Assembly: GCF_001571325.1 (NCBI RefSeq)
Contig: NZ_BCTO01000030.1
Location: 1-64,000 of the forward strand
DNA: 64,000 bases
Source: Delftia tsuruhatensis NBRC 16741
GTDB taxonomy: Bacteria > Pseudomonadota > Gammaproteobacteria > Burkholderiales > Burkholderiaceae_C
Direction of reading: 5' to 3'
Part shown: in pieces, positions 32,893-43,000 of the stretch
How positions within the stretch are numbered: position 1 is the stretch's first letter
Layout: each line of letters starts with the position of its first letter
The notes under the pieces: model-generated
The model's database searches: none
What the model was told of the DNA's origin: nothing
The model's input: only the letters and a program-made list of their open reading frames with translations
Program-made: the position numbers and the translations under genes

Positions 32893-33855
32893 TCAAGCCT
32901 CGTTGCCGGCGACGATGGACATGACGGCCATGCGGACCGCGATGCCGAAGGACACCTGCGACAGGATCACGGCCTGCGGGCCATCGACCACTTCGGAGTC
33001 GATCTCCACGCCGCGGTTGATGGGTCCCGGGTGCATGACGATGGCGTCCGGCTTGGCCAGGCGCAGCTTCTCGGCCGTGAGGCCGAAGCTCTTGAAGTAT
33101 TCCTGGCTGGACGGCAGCAGGGCGCCGCTCATGCGCTCGTTCTGCAGGCGCAGCATGATGATCACGTCGCAGTCCCGGATGCCCTCTTCCAGCGTGTGGA
33201 AGACGCGCACGCCCATCTGCGCCAGGTCCGGCGGCACCAGGGTGCGCGGGCCGACAACGCGCACTTCGGCCGCGCCCAGCGTGGTCAGCGCATGGATGTC
33301 GGAGCGCGCCACGCGCGAATGCAGCACATCGCCCACGATGGCCACGCGCAGGTTGGCGAAGTCCTTCTTGTAGTGGCGGATGGTGTACATGTCCAGCAGC
33401 CCCTGCGTGGGGTGGGCGTGGCGGCCGTCGCCGGCATTGACCACGTGGACATGGGGCGCCACATGCTGGGCGATGAGGTAGGGCGCACCCGACTCGCTGT
33501 GGCGCACGACGAAGATGTCGGCGGCCATGGCCGAGAGGTTGGCGATGGTGTCCAGCAGCGACTCGCCCTTGCTGGCCGAGCTGCGCGCGATGTCCAGGTT
33601 GAACACGTCGGCCGACAGGCGCTTGGCCGCGATCTCGAACGTGGTGCGCGTGCGCGTGCTGTTCTCGAAGAACAGGTTGAACACGCTCTTGCCGCGCAGC
33701 AGCGGCACCTTCTTGACCTCGCGGTCATTGACGCTGACGAAGTTGGCCGCCGTGTCCAGGATGTGGGTCAGGATGTCCTTGGACAGTCCTTCGGTGGACA
33801 GCAGGTGGATCAGTTCGCCGTTCTTGTTGAGCTGGGGATTGCGCTTGTACAGCAC
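32893..33855 (-). CDS. pyrB: Aspartate carbamoyltransferase catalytic subunit
   Basis: 320 aa. The carbamoyl-phosphate site is '[13 protein letters not shown]', with 'HPTQGLLD' (aspartate domain) and '[12 protein letters not shown]' near the C-terminus. It catalyses the first committed step of UMP synthesis. No pyrI regulatory gene is present; with pyrX downstream this is the PyrB-PyrC' class. The start follows the pyrR stop by 2 bases. After it comes a 244-base gap with the palindromic repeat before pyrX. Confidence 0.96.
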   Translation of the reverse strand: MLYKRNPQLNKNGELIHLLSTEGLSKDILTHILDTAANFVSVNDREVKKVPLLRGKSVFNLFFENSTRTRTTFEIAAKRLSADVFNLDIARSSASKGESLLDTIANLSAMAADIFVVRHSESGAPYLIAQHVAPHVHVVNAGDGRHAHPTQGLLDMYTIRHYKKDFANLRVAIVGDVLHSRVARSDIHALTTLGAAEVRVVGPRTLVPPDLAQMGVRVFHTLEEGIRDCDVIIMLRLQNERMSGALLPSSQEYFKSFGLTAEKLRLAKPDAIVMHPGPINRGVEIDSEVVDGPQAVILSQVSFGIAVRMAVMSIVAGNEA

Positions 33856-33857
33856 GG

Positions 33858-34376
33858 TCAGGCCTCTTGGATGCGGAATTGGAAGACGCCGGCGTCATCG
33901 CGCGCCAGCGACAGCAGGCGGTCGGCCGGCAGCGCGATGCGCGCGGCGGCAAAGTCGGCCTGGAAGGGCAGCTCGCGCCCGCCCCGGTCCACCAGCACCG
34001 CCAGGCGCACGCAGGCCGGGCGGCCGTAGTCATAGAGTTCGTTGAGCACGGCGCGCACGGTGCGGCCGGTGTAGAGCACGTCGTCCAGCACCAGGATGTC
34101 GGCGCCGTTGACGTCAAAGTCGATCTGCGTCTGGGCGCTGGTGGCCATGCCGCGCTGCGCGAAGTCGTCGCGGTGCAGGGCCGAGGACAGCACGCTGGGG
34201 TTGCCGGGCAGGTTCAGGTCCTTGTGCAGGCGCTCCACCAGCCAGGCGCCGCCCGAGGTGATGCCGGCCAGGCGGGTTTCAGGCCCCATGAGGCTGCGCA
34301 CGCCGCGCAGCAGTTCGCGGTACAGGGCCTCGGCGTCCAGCACCAGGCTGCCGGCTCCCGCAATGGATTCACTCAT
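33858..34376 (-). CDS. pyrR: PyrR-type uracil phosphoribosyltransferase / pyr regulator
   Basis: 172 aa. The PRPP-binding signature is '[22 protein letters not shown]', and the region '[10 protein letters not shown]' corresponds to the PyrR-specific SxxRDD. In Gram-positives PyrR attenuates pyr mRNA; in proteobacteria a UPRTase or regulatory role is assumed. No attenuator is evident before it, because it is embedded in the operon. Its start overlaps the ruvX stop by four bases. Confidence 0.9.
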   Translation of the reverse strand: MSESIAGAGSLVLDAEALYRELLRGVRSLMGPETRLAGITSGGAWLVERLHKDLNLPGNPSVLSSALHRDDFAQRGMATSAQTQIDFDVNGADILVLDDVLYTGRTVRAVLNELYDYGRPACVRLAVLVDRGGRELPFQADFAAARIALPADRLLSLARDDAGVFQFRIQEA

Positions 34377-34831
34377 GGAAGACTCCTCAAAAACTGTTCA
34401 AGAATGATGCAGGCCGAGGCCGCATCGGCATCCCTTGCGCCACCGGCCAGGGCCTCGGTGGTGCTGTAGCGCTCGTCCACCTCGTAGACAGGCAGGCCGA
34501 AGCGGCTCTTGAGCTGGCGGCCGAATTTCTTCGCCCGCGCCGTGTTCTCGTGCGCATTGCCGTCGGGGTGGTAGGGCACGCCGATGACCAGCGCATCGGG
34601 CTGCCACTCCTTGATGCGCTCGCCGGCCTGGGCCAGGCGGGCCTCGCCGGCCTCGGCGCGGATGGTGGGCAGCGGGTTGGCCGAGCGCAGCATGCGCGTG
34701 CCCACGGCGCAGCCCGTGCGCTTGGCCCCGAAATCGAAGGCCACGAAACTCTGGAAATGGGAGGGAACGGTGGGCGGCACGGCCGTGCCGGCTGCCGCTG
34801 CTGCCTGGGACTCGGGAGCGGGCAGGCTCAT
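34373..34831 (-). CDS. ruvX: Putative Holliday-junction resolvase / pre-16S rRNA nuclease YqgF
   Basis: 152 aa of the RNase H-like fold: 'FVAFDFGAKRTGCAVG' (first acidic residue), 'PDALVIGVPYHPDGN', 'YEVDERYSTTEA' and 'DADAASACIILEQFL'. The first about 25 residues are an extra Ala/Pro-rich leader. The family processes the 5' end of 16S rRNA (YqgF) and was also named RuvX. It overlaps yqgE upstream and pyrR downstream by four bases each. Confidence 0.92.
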   Translation of the reverse strand: MSLPAPESQAAAAAGTAVPPTVPSHFQSFVAFDFGAKRTGCAVGTRMLRSANPLPTIRAEAGEARLAQAGERIKEWQPDALVIGVPYHPDGNAHENTARAKKFGRQLKSRFGLPVYEVDERYSTTEALAGGARDADAASACIILEQFLRSLP

Positions 34832-35427
34832 GCGCGCCCCGCTTCGGGCGAGATCATCCAGCGCTGCAGGCCCAGCAGGCCCAGGGCGCGGTCATAGCGG
34901 TCGTCGACCGGGGTATCGAAGATGACGTTGGCGTCGGCGCCCACCGTGAGCCAGGCGTTTTCGGCCAGCTCCGACTCCAGCTGGCCCTCGCCCCAGGACG
35001 CGTAGCCCAGGGTGACCAGCAGGCGCTTGGGGCCTGCGCCGTCGGACAGGGCTTCGAGCACGTCCTTGGAGGTGGTCATCTCCAGGCCGCCGGGAATGGT
35101 CATGGTCGAGGCGTAGGCGGACTCGTCGTCGGGCGCGCCTTCGATCACCATGGGATCGTGCAGCACGAAGCCGCGATCGGTCTGTACGGGCCCGCCGTTG
35201 AAGACGCGGTTGCCGCGAAGGTCCTCGCGGCCCAGGGCCAGATCCACCTTTTCCAGCAGGCCTTCCAGCGTAAGCTGCGAGGGCTTGTTGATAATCAGAC
35301 CGAGCGCACCGCGCTCGCTGTGTTCGCACAGGTAGATCACACTGCGCGAGAACGCTTCGTCTTCCAGGCCAGGCATGGCAATCAGGAAGTGGTGCGTCAG
35401 ATTGATAGGCGCAGTTTCAGCAGACAT
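34828..35427 (-). CDS. yqgE: YqgE/AlgH family protein
   Basis: 199 aa. Family landmarks are 'HHFLIAMPGLEDEAFSRSVIYLCEHSERGALGLIINKP', 'VFNGGPVQTDRGFVLH' and 'LGYASWGEGQLESELAENAWL'. Function is not established (UPF0301). It is first in the minus-strand operon. Its ATG at 35427 stands only 24 bases from the photolyase ATG on the other strand, so at least one promoter must lie inside the opposite gene. Confidence 0.93.
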   Translation of the reverse strand: MSAETAPINLTHHFLIAMPGLEDEAFSRSVIYLCEHSERGALGLIINKPSQLTLEGLLEKVDLALGREDLRGNRVFNGGPVQTDRGFVLHDPMVIEGAPDDESAYASTMTIPGGLEMTTSKDVLEALSDGAGPKRLLVTLGYASWGEGQLESELAENAWLTVGADANVIFDTPVDDRYDRALGLLGLQRWMISPEAGRA

Positions 35428-35451
35428 AACGACGGATTTTACCGGCGATCC

Positions 35452-36933
35452 ATGCCACCTTCTTACCCTGTGGGCTTGGTCTGGCTGCGGCGCGACCTGC
35501 GCCTGTCCGACCATGCCGCCCTCTACCATGCGCTGCGCCAGTGCCGGCAGGTGCATTGCGTGTTCATCTTCGACGACGACATCCTCGCCCCCCTGCCCCG
35601 TGCCGACCGGCGCGTGGAGTTCATCTGCCAGAGCCTGACGGGCCTGGACGATGCGCTGCGCGAGGCCTCGGGCCGCGCCGACACCGGCCTCATCGTGCGC
35701 CGCGGCCGGCCCGCTGAGCAGATCCCGGCCCTGGCCCGGCAGCTCGGCGCCCAGGCCGTGTTCTGCAACTGGGACGACGAGCCCGACGCACTGGCCCGCG
35801 ACGCCCGCGTGCGCCAGGCCCTGGCCGCCGAGGGCGTGGCCCTGCACAGCTTCAAGGACCACATGGTCTTTGCGCGCGACGAGGTGCTGACCCAGGCCGG
35901 CGCGCCGTTCTCGGTGTTCACGCCGTACAAGAACGCCTGGCTGCGCCAGGTCACGCCGTTCTTCCTGTCCGCCTACCCCAGCGATCGCGACCTGCCCGAG
36001 CGCCTGGCGCCACGCCCCGAAGGCGAGCGCCGCCCCGTGCCCACCGCAGCCGACCTGGGCTTTGAGGCCGGCACGCTGGACGGCCTGCGCCTGCCCACGG
36101 GCTGCGCTGGCGCCGAGGAACTGCTGGCCGACTTCCTGCCGCGCCTGCGGCGCTACAGGCAGGCGCGCGACTTTCCCGCCGTCAAGGGCCCCAGCTACCT
36201 GAGCGTGCACCTGCGCTTTGGCACGGTCTCCATCCGCCGCCTGGCAAGGCTGGCCTGGGAGCAGACGCAGCAGCAGCCGCACGACAGCGAGGGAGCCGCC
36301 ACCTGGCTGTCCGAGCTGGTCTGGCGCGACTTCTATTTCCAGATCCTGGCCCACCATCCGCACGTGGTGCACGCCAGCTTCAAGCCCGCCTACGACGCCA
36401 TCGTGTGGGATACCGGCCCCGAGGCCGATGCGCTGTACGCCGCCTGGTGCGAGGGCCGCACCGGCTATCCGCTGGTCGATGCCGCCATGCGCCAGCTCAA
36501 CACCACGGGCTACATGCACAACCGGCTGCGCATGGTGGCGGCCAGCTTCCTGGTCAAGGATCTGGGCATAGACTGGCGCCGGGGCGAGGCCTGGTTTGCG
36601 CGCCAGCTCAACGACTTCGACCTGGCGGCCAACAACGGCGGCTGGCAGTGGGCGGCCTCCACGGGCTGCGACGCCCAGCCCTGGTTCCGCATCTTCAACC
36701 CCATCACGCAAAGCCAGAAGTTCGATGCCGACGCGCGCTTCATCGAGCGCTACGTGCCCGAACTGGCCCGCCTGCCCGCCGCGCTGCGCCACGCGCCCTG
36801 GCAGGCCCGGCCGCTGGAGCTGGCCGAGGCCGGCGTGGTGCTGGGCACGGACTATCCCCATCCCGTGGTGGACCACGCAGCCGCGCGCGAGCGCACGCTG
36901 GCCCGCTACGGCGTGGTCAAGCAGGCGGGCTGA
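35452..36933 (+). CDS. phrB: Deoxyribodipyrimidine photolyase
   Basis: 493 aa. N-terminal alpha/beta antenna domain ('GLVWLRRDLRLSDHAALYHAL'). The C-terminal FAD domain has 'WLSELVWRDFYFQIL', 'GYPLVDAAMRQLNTTGYMHNRLRM', 'DFDLAANNGGWQWAASTGCDAQPWFRIFNP' and the Trp electron-relay residues typical of class I CPD photolyases. It repairs cyclobutane pyrimidine dimers with blue light. Start MPPSYP at 35452; an open frame extends upstream antisense to yqgE but is not homologous. Confidence 0.95.
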   Translation: MPPSYPVGLVWLRRDLRLSDHAALYHALRQCRQVHCVFIFDDDILAPLPRADRRVEFICQSLTGLDDALREASGRADTGLIVRRGRPAEQIPALARQLGAQAVFCNWDDEPDALARDARVRQALAAEGVALHSFKDHMVFARDEVLTQAGAPFSVFTPYKNAWLRQVTPFFLSAYPSDRDLPERLAPRPEGERRPVPTAADLGFEAGTLDGLRLPTGCAGAEELLADFLPRLRRYRQARDFPAVKGPSYLSVHLRFGTVSIRRLARLAWEQTQQQPHDSEGAATWLSELVWRDFYFQILAHHPHVVHASFKPAYDAIVWDTGPEADALYAAWCEGRTGYPLVDAAMRQLNTTGYMHNRLRMVAASFLVKDLGIDWRRGEAWFARQLNDFDLAANNGGWQWAASTGCDAQPWFRIFNPITQSQKFDADARFIERYVPELARLPAALRHAPWQARPLELAEAGVVLGTDYPHPVVDHAAARERTLARYGVVKQAG

Positions 36934-36964
36934 AGGAAGCCGGTGCAAAGACACCGGAGCCAAG

Positions 36965-36996
36965 AAAAAAGGAGCAGCGCTGGCTGCTCCTTTTTT
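36965..36996. terminator. Bidirectional Rho-independent terminator between phrB and chpA
   Basis: A6-GGAGCAGC-GCTG-GCTGCTCC-T6: an 8-bp GC stem flanked by A and T runs, usable from both strands, between convergent genes. Confidence 0.93.
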
Positions 36997-37022
36997 GCGG
37001 GGCGAGGGCTGGCCGCCGAGGC

Positions 37023-40000
37023 TCAGGCCTCTTCGCCCAGCACCTGCGTCTCCGTCTGCAGTGACAGCGGCGCAGGCTGGGTGCTGTTCCCTTGCAGGGA
37101 ATAGTGCTGGATCAGGCCCAGCAGTTCCTCGTCCGAGTAGGGCTTGCCCAGGTAGTGGTTGGCGCCCAGCTGGCGCGCCATCTCGCGGTGCTTCTGGGCG
37201 ATGCGCGAGGTGATCATGACCACGGGCAGGTCGCGCAGGGCCTCGTCGGCGCGGATGTTGCGCAGCAGGTCGAAGCCGTCCATGCGCGGCATCTCGATGT
37301 CGGACAGCACCAGGGTCGGGCGCTCCTCGGCCAGGCGCTCCATGGCCTGCAGGCCGTCGGCCGCCAGGGCCACGCGGTAGCCTTCGCGCTGCAGCAGGCG
37401 CTGGGTGACGCGGCGCACGGTGATGGAGTCGTCCACCACCAGCACCAGCGGCACCGAGACCGGTCCCGCGCTGGCCGGCACGGCTTCGCCGTCGCCCTGG
37501 CCGGCGGCACGCTCGGCCTCTTCGGTCCGGGCGCGCACCTCGTCGCCATAGACGTTGGCCAGCGCCACAGGGTTGTAGATCTGGACCACGGCGCCCGAGG
37601 CCAGCACCGACATGCCGGTCAGGCCGGGCAGGCGGGCCAGCTGGGGGCCGAGGTTCTTGATCACCACTTCCTGGTTGCCCAGCACTTCGTCCACGTGCAG
37701 CGCAATGCGCTGCGACGCGCTGCGCAGGATGACCACGGGCCGGGTGCGGCCCACGGTTTCCTCGCTGCGCAGGGAGGACTGCCACAGCGCGCCCGCCCAG
37801 TAGAAAGGCAGGGTCTCGCCGCCATCTTCAAAGCCGTGGCTGGCATAGGCCTGCTGCAGCAGATCCAAGGGCGCACGGCGCACAATTTCCACCAGGCTGG
37901 CCGGCACGCCGACCAGCAGCCGGCCCGCGCGCAGCATGACCACCTGGGTGACGGCCGTGGTCAGCGGCAGCACGAGGCGGAAGGCACTGCCCCGGCCCGC
38001 TTCGCTGTGGGTCTCGATGCGGCCGCCCAGCGCGTTGACCTCGGAGCGCACCACGTCCATGCCGATGCCCCGGCCGGCCACGCCGGTCACCTCGGTGGCG
38101 GTGGTGAAGCCGGGCTCGAAGATCAGGCGGCCGGCGTCCTGCTCCGTCAGCGTCTGGTCCTCGGGCCACAGGCCCTGGGCCACGGCCTTGTCGCGGATGC
38201 GCTGCAGGTTCAGGCCGGCGCCATCGTCCTCCACCGACAGCGCCACGTCGTTGCGCTCCTGGCTCAGGATGATTTCGATGGTGCCCATGGCCGGCTTGCC
38301 GGCAGCGGTGCGCTGCTCGGGCGGCTCGATGCCGTGGGCCACGCAGTTGCGCAGCAGGTGCTCGAAGGCCGGCATCATGCGGTCCAGCATGCCCCGGTCC
38401 ATTTCAATGGTGCCGCCGAGGATGTTCAGCCGCACCTGCTTGCCCATTTCCTTGGAGGTCTGGCGGACCACGGCATACAGGCGCTCGGCCAGGGAGTCGA
38501 ACTCCACCATGCGCGTGCGCAGCAGGTCGCGCTGCAGCTCGCGCGCCTGGCGGCCCTGGGCGACCAGGTCGTCCTCGGCGCCCGCCATGTCGCGCTGCAG
38601 GTTGCGCTGCACGGTGGCCACGTCGTTGACCGACTCGGCCATCATGCGCGTGAGTTCCTGCACCCGCGTGAAGCGGTCGAACTCAAGCGGGTCGAAGCCG
38701 GCCGCCGAGTCCTTGGACAGGGCCAGGCGCGACTGCATCTGGCTCTCGGCCTGGACCTCGATGTCGCGCAGCTGCATGCGCAGGCGCTCCAGGTTGCCGG
38801 CCAGCTCGTCCAGCGAGCCACGGGCCTGGGCCAGGCGCGCATCGACACGCGAGCGCGCAATCAGCACCTCGCCGGCCTGGCTGATCAGGCGGTCCAGCAA
38901 CTGGGCGCGCACGCGCACCGTCTGGTGGGCGCCCGCACGCAGCGGCGCGGTGACAGGAGCCGGCTGTGCGTCGGCTGGCGCCGGGGATGCGCCAGCGCCC
39001 GAGGCGTCGGAGGCCGTGGCGTCAGAAGACACCGCAGAGGCGGCAGGCTCGGCCTGGTCCGGCCCATCGGCCAGGCCCAGCGGCCCATCCTGCACCTGTT
39101 CGCCCGCAACGCGCAGCACGTCGAAGCCGGCCTGCAATGCGTCGAAGTTGCCCAGCAAGGGCTCGATCTGCTCGGCCGTGGGAGATTCGCTGTCGACCCG
39201 CTCGACGGCGGATTCCAGCCGATGGGCCATTTCGCCCAGGCGCATGGCGCCAGCCAGCCGGGCACTGCCCTTGAGGGTGTGCAGGGCGCGCAGCGTTTCG
39301 TGGCGCGCCTCGTCCAGGGAAGGCCGGCCATGCCAGCGACGCAGCGCAGCGCCCAGGCGGGGCAGCAGCTCGATGGCCTCTTCCTCGAAGATGGGGAACA
39401 GGTCGGGGTCCACCTCGTCCAGGGCGTCGATGTCGTCGTCCAGGTCGTTGCCCACGGCCACCGCATGGGCGATGGCCTCATCGATGCGGCGCTGCAGCTC
39501 GGCTTCCTGGCGTGCGTCGTTGACCAGGGGGCGCATGGAATAGGCCAGCGGCGCCACGTCCTGTGCCTGGGCCTGCGCATGGGCGCCGGCGTCGAGCACG
39601 GCATCCGTGCCAGGCTGCGGCAACGGCTCCGGCAGCAGCGCATCGAGCCGGCTGTCCGGAGCGTCCGCGACTTCGATATCCAGCGCCAGCAGTGCCTGCA
39701 GTGCTTCTTCCACGCCCGGCTGGGGTGTCTTGAGGAAGCCGGCCGCGAACTGGTGCAGCAGGCGCTGCACCTCGTCGGAAGCCGCAATGCAGGCGGCGAC
39801 CTGCTCAGGCGTGCCGCAGCGCTGCGGCTGCAGATGGGCCAGCGCATGCTCCAGCAGGCGCGCCAGGTCCGACAAGGCCTTGAAGCCCACGGTGGCCGAG
39901 CTGCCGGCCAGCGAATGCGCGAAGGCGATGGCGTCATCGGGCACGGGCTCGCCGGGCTCGGTCGCCCATTGCTGCAGCGACAGGTCCAGGCGGCGCGACC

Positions 40001-43000
40001 ATTCGTCGGCCTCGTTGAGATAGACGTTGTACAGCGGCGCGCTGATGCGCAGGCCGTCCACGACCTTGAAGCCATCGGCATCGACGCCGGACGGCTCCTG
40101 TGCGCCGGACTCCTCAGCCACCGCAGGCGCCTCATCGGCCACGGATTCGGTATGCAGCTCCTGCGGGGTTTCCGCCTCGGAAGCTTCTACGGCTTCGATG
40201 GCCTCGGCAGGTGCGGCTGCCGGAGTCAGGTCCAGATCCAGCCCCTCGAAAGGCGCCAGCGGCACGGCGGCGTGCGGAGCCTGCTCTTCGGCTTCAACTT
40301 CGGCTTCGGCTTCGACTTCGCCTACAGCTTCTGCGCCTGCTTCTGCTTGCAGCTCGGGCAGCGCGTCGGCATGTGCCTCGGGCACGGTCTCTGTGCCGGG
40401 CAGCGCGGGCTGGTCGCCCGAGACAACGGCCAGGGCTTCCTGCTCGCTGTCGCGCATGGCCGCCTCGAAGGCGGCGAAGTCCAGCTCCTCCACCGCGTCG
40501 GTGGCCAGCGCGGCGGGTGCCTCGGCGGTCTCCGGCTGCGTTGAACCCTGCGACTGTTCGGGCACGGCCGCCGCAGGCTGGGGGTCCAGGTCCAGCAGAC
40601 CGAAGTCCAGCGCAATGTCCAGGTCACCGGCGGGCCCGGCGGTCTCGGCGGGCACGGCCGGCTCGGGGGCTTCCCGCTGCTCGGCCTGCAGCTGCTGCTC
40701 CACTGCGGCGAAGGGCTCCACCGGCGCCTCGACCGCGGCAGGCTCGGCCTGCGTGCGGCGGTCGGCGCGCGGCACCAGGGCCACGTCGGCGCGCACGCCT
40801 TCCAGGCGCATGGCATCGGCTGCGGCGCGGAAGGGCGTGGCCAGCCAGGCATCGGCCTGCTGGCGCTCGATGGCCGAAGCCCAGGCGCCAAAGGCGCGCA
40901 GCGCGTCGCTGGCCAGCTCCTGCATGGGCTGGGGCATGGGCTTTTGCTCGGCCAGCCAGGCATTGAGCATTTGCTCCATGGCCCAGCCGGCTTCGCCGAA
41001 TTCATCCAGGCCGACCATGCGCGAGCTGCCCTTGAGCGTATGGAAGGCGCGACGCAGCGTGGTCTGTTCGCTGAGGTTGCCGGGCTCATCGGCCAGGGTG
41101 CGCAGCGCCTGCAGGCCGTTGTCCACGACCTCGCGGGCCTCTTCCAGGAAGATGCTCAGGATTTCGTCGTCGGAATCATCTTCCGAGACGGTCAGACCGG
41201 CCAGCGGGGGAACGGGTTCAGGCAGGGGTTCGGGCTGAGCCGTGGCGGCAGCGGCAGCAGGGCCGGGCACCGGTTCGGCCGCTTCAGCCACGTCAGCTGC
41301 TTGAGCCGCTTCGGCGGGTATCTCGAGCGCCTTGGCGAATTGCGCCAGTTCGGCATCGTCGGCCAGCGCTTGCTGCCCGGCGGCAGTCGCCTGCGGCAGG
41401 GGTTCGGGCACAAGGTCCACGGAGGGTGGCGGCGGCGCCGGCACCGACGGTGCTGCCGCAGCGGGTTCGGCAGGCAGGTCCTGCGCAGTCTCGGCGGGCT
41501 GGATCTGGGGCACGGGCAGCGGCTGGGCCACGGCAACGGCTTCGCGCTGCGGCGGCACGGCGGCGGTGTCCAGGGCCGGCAGCTGCTCGGGCGCCTTGCC
41601 CGCGTCGTCGGCGCGGTGGCCACGGCGGCCCATCAGGATGCGCAGACCGCCTTCGGCCTCGTCATAGACAAAGAGCTTGCGCGCCATGCTGCGCTGGTAG
41701 CTCAGCATGTCGATCAGGAAACCCATGGCGCCCAGGCTGTTGCCCAGCTTGTCGAAGACCTGGGCACGTTCTGACTCGGCGATCTCGCCCAATACCAGCC
41801 GCTCCACGGTTTCGCGCATGCGCTGCATGGCCTGGGTGGCCTGGTCCAGACCCAGCACGGACAGCACGCCGCGCATCTGCGCCATCTGGCCAGACACCGG
41901 CGCCAGCACGGTGGCATCGGCGGGGTTGCGGAAATACTGGTCCAGGTGCCGCTCGGCCTCGGCCAGCGTGGCACGCAATTCGCCCACGACCGAGCCCATG
42001 GTCTGGTGGTCGCTGGCCTGGCGGTACAGCTCCTCCATCCAGGGCTCCAGCGGCCGGGCGGGCGCGCCCTGCAGGGATTCCTCCAGGCGCTGGACCAGGT
42101 TGGCGGATTGCTCGGCCAGTTCCTCGTCGCCCATGTCCATGGTGGCAAAGGCCGCCTGCAGATAGAGCACGGAGGTGGCCACTTCCATGGCCAGTTCCGC
42201 CGGCGGCGGCTCGCCGATGCGGGCCACGGTTTCGGCCACCTTGATCAGCATGCGCGCCAGGCCATGGCTGGCCGGGTGCAGCTTGACCAGGGATTCGGCC
42301 ACCTGGGCGAACTGGTCCACCACGATCTTGGTGCGCGCACGGTCGCCGCCTGCCAGGGCGGACCAGGTCTCCGCCGCCGTGGTGATGCGCTTGCGCGCCT
42401 GCACCAGCACGGCCGGGTCGTAGCGGCCAAAGCGGGTCTGCTGGTAGTCCACCTGCGGCTGGGCCTGCATGCCATAGGCCTGGCGCACGGCCTGCAGGGC
42501 AGCGCCGGCCTGCTCGGCCGGGCGCGCCTGGGCGCAGAAGAACAGCAGGTCCTGCAGCAGGCGCGCAGGCGGCGTGCGGTCGCCCTTGGCCATGGCCGCG
42601 TACTGCAGCAGCACGCGCGAGGCCATGCGCTTCACATAGAGGTCGACAACGATCAGGCCGCGCGACTGCGCGTCGAAGAAGCCAGCGGCCACCTTCCAGA
42701 AGCTGCGTGCGGTGACATCCTCGGTCTGGGCCACGGCAAAGCGCAGGCACAGGTCACGCATCTGGGCGGCGGCCTCGCGGTCATCGCTCTTGACCATGCG
42801 CAGGACCACGCCGTCGAGCAGGGCCCGGGCATCGGGCCCGTAGGCCAGCGGCTCGGCCTGGCGCGCCCATTCGGGCTCGCGCGCGCGGCGCTCGGCAGGC
42901 CACAGATCGGCCGGATGCACCTTGTCGTTGCCGGCCAGCGCCTGGGTGTCGCGGTATTGGGGAAACAGGGCCACGGCCGAGACGGTCTTGCCGGCCAGCA

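Noticed and set aside
37092..40544. An 1150-codon open frame antisense to chpA
   Set aside because: It mirrors chpA codons in a very GC-rich gene, has His/Gly/Arg-rich composition with no domain, and chpA on the other strand is unmistakable.
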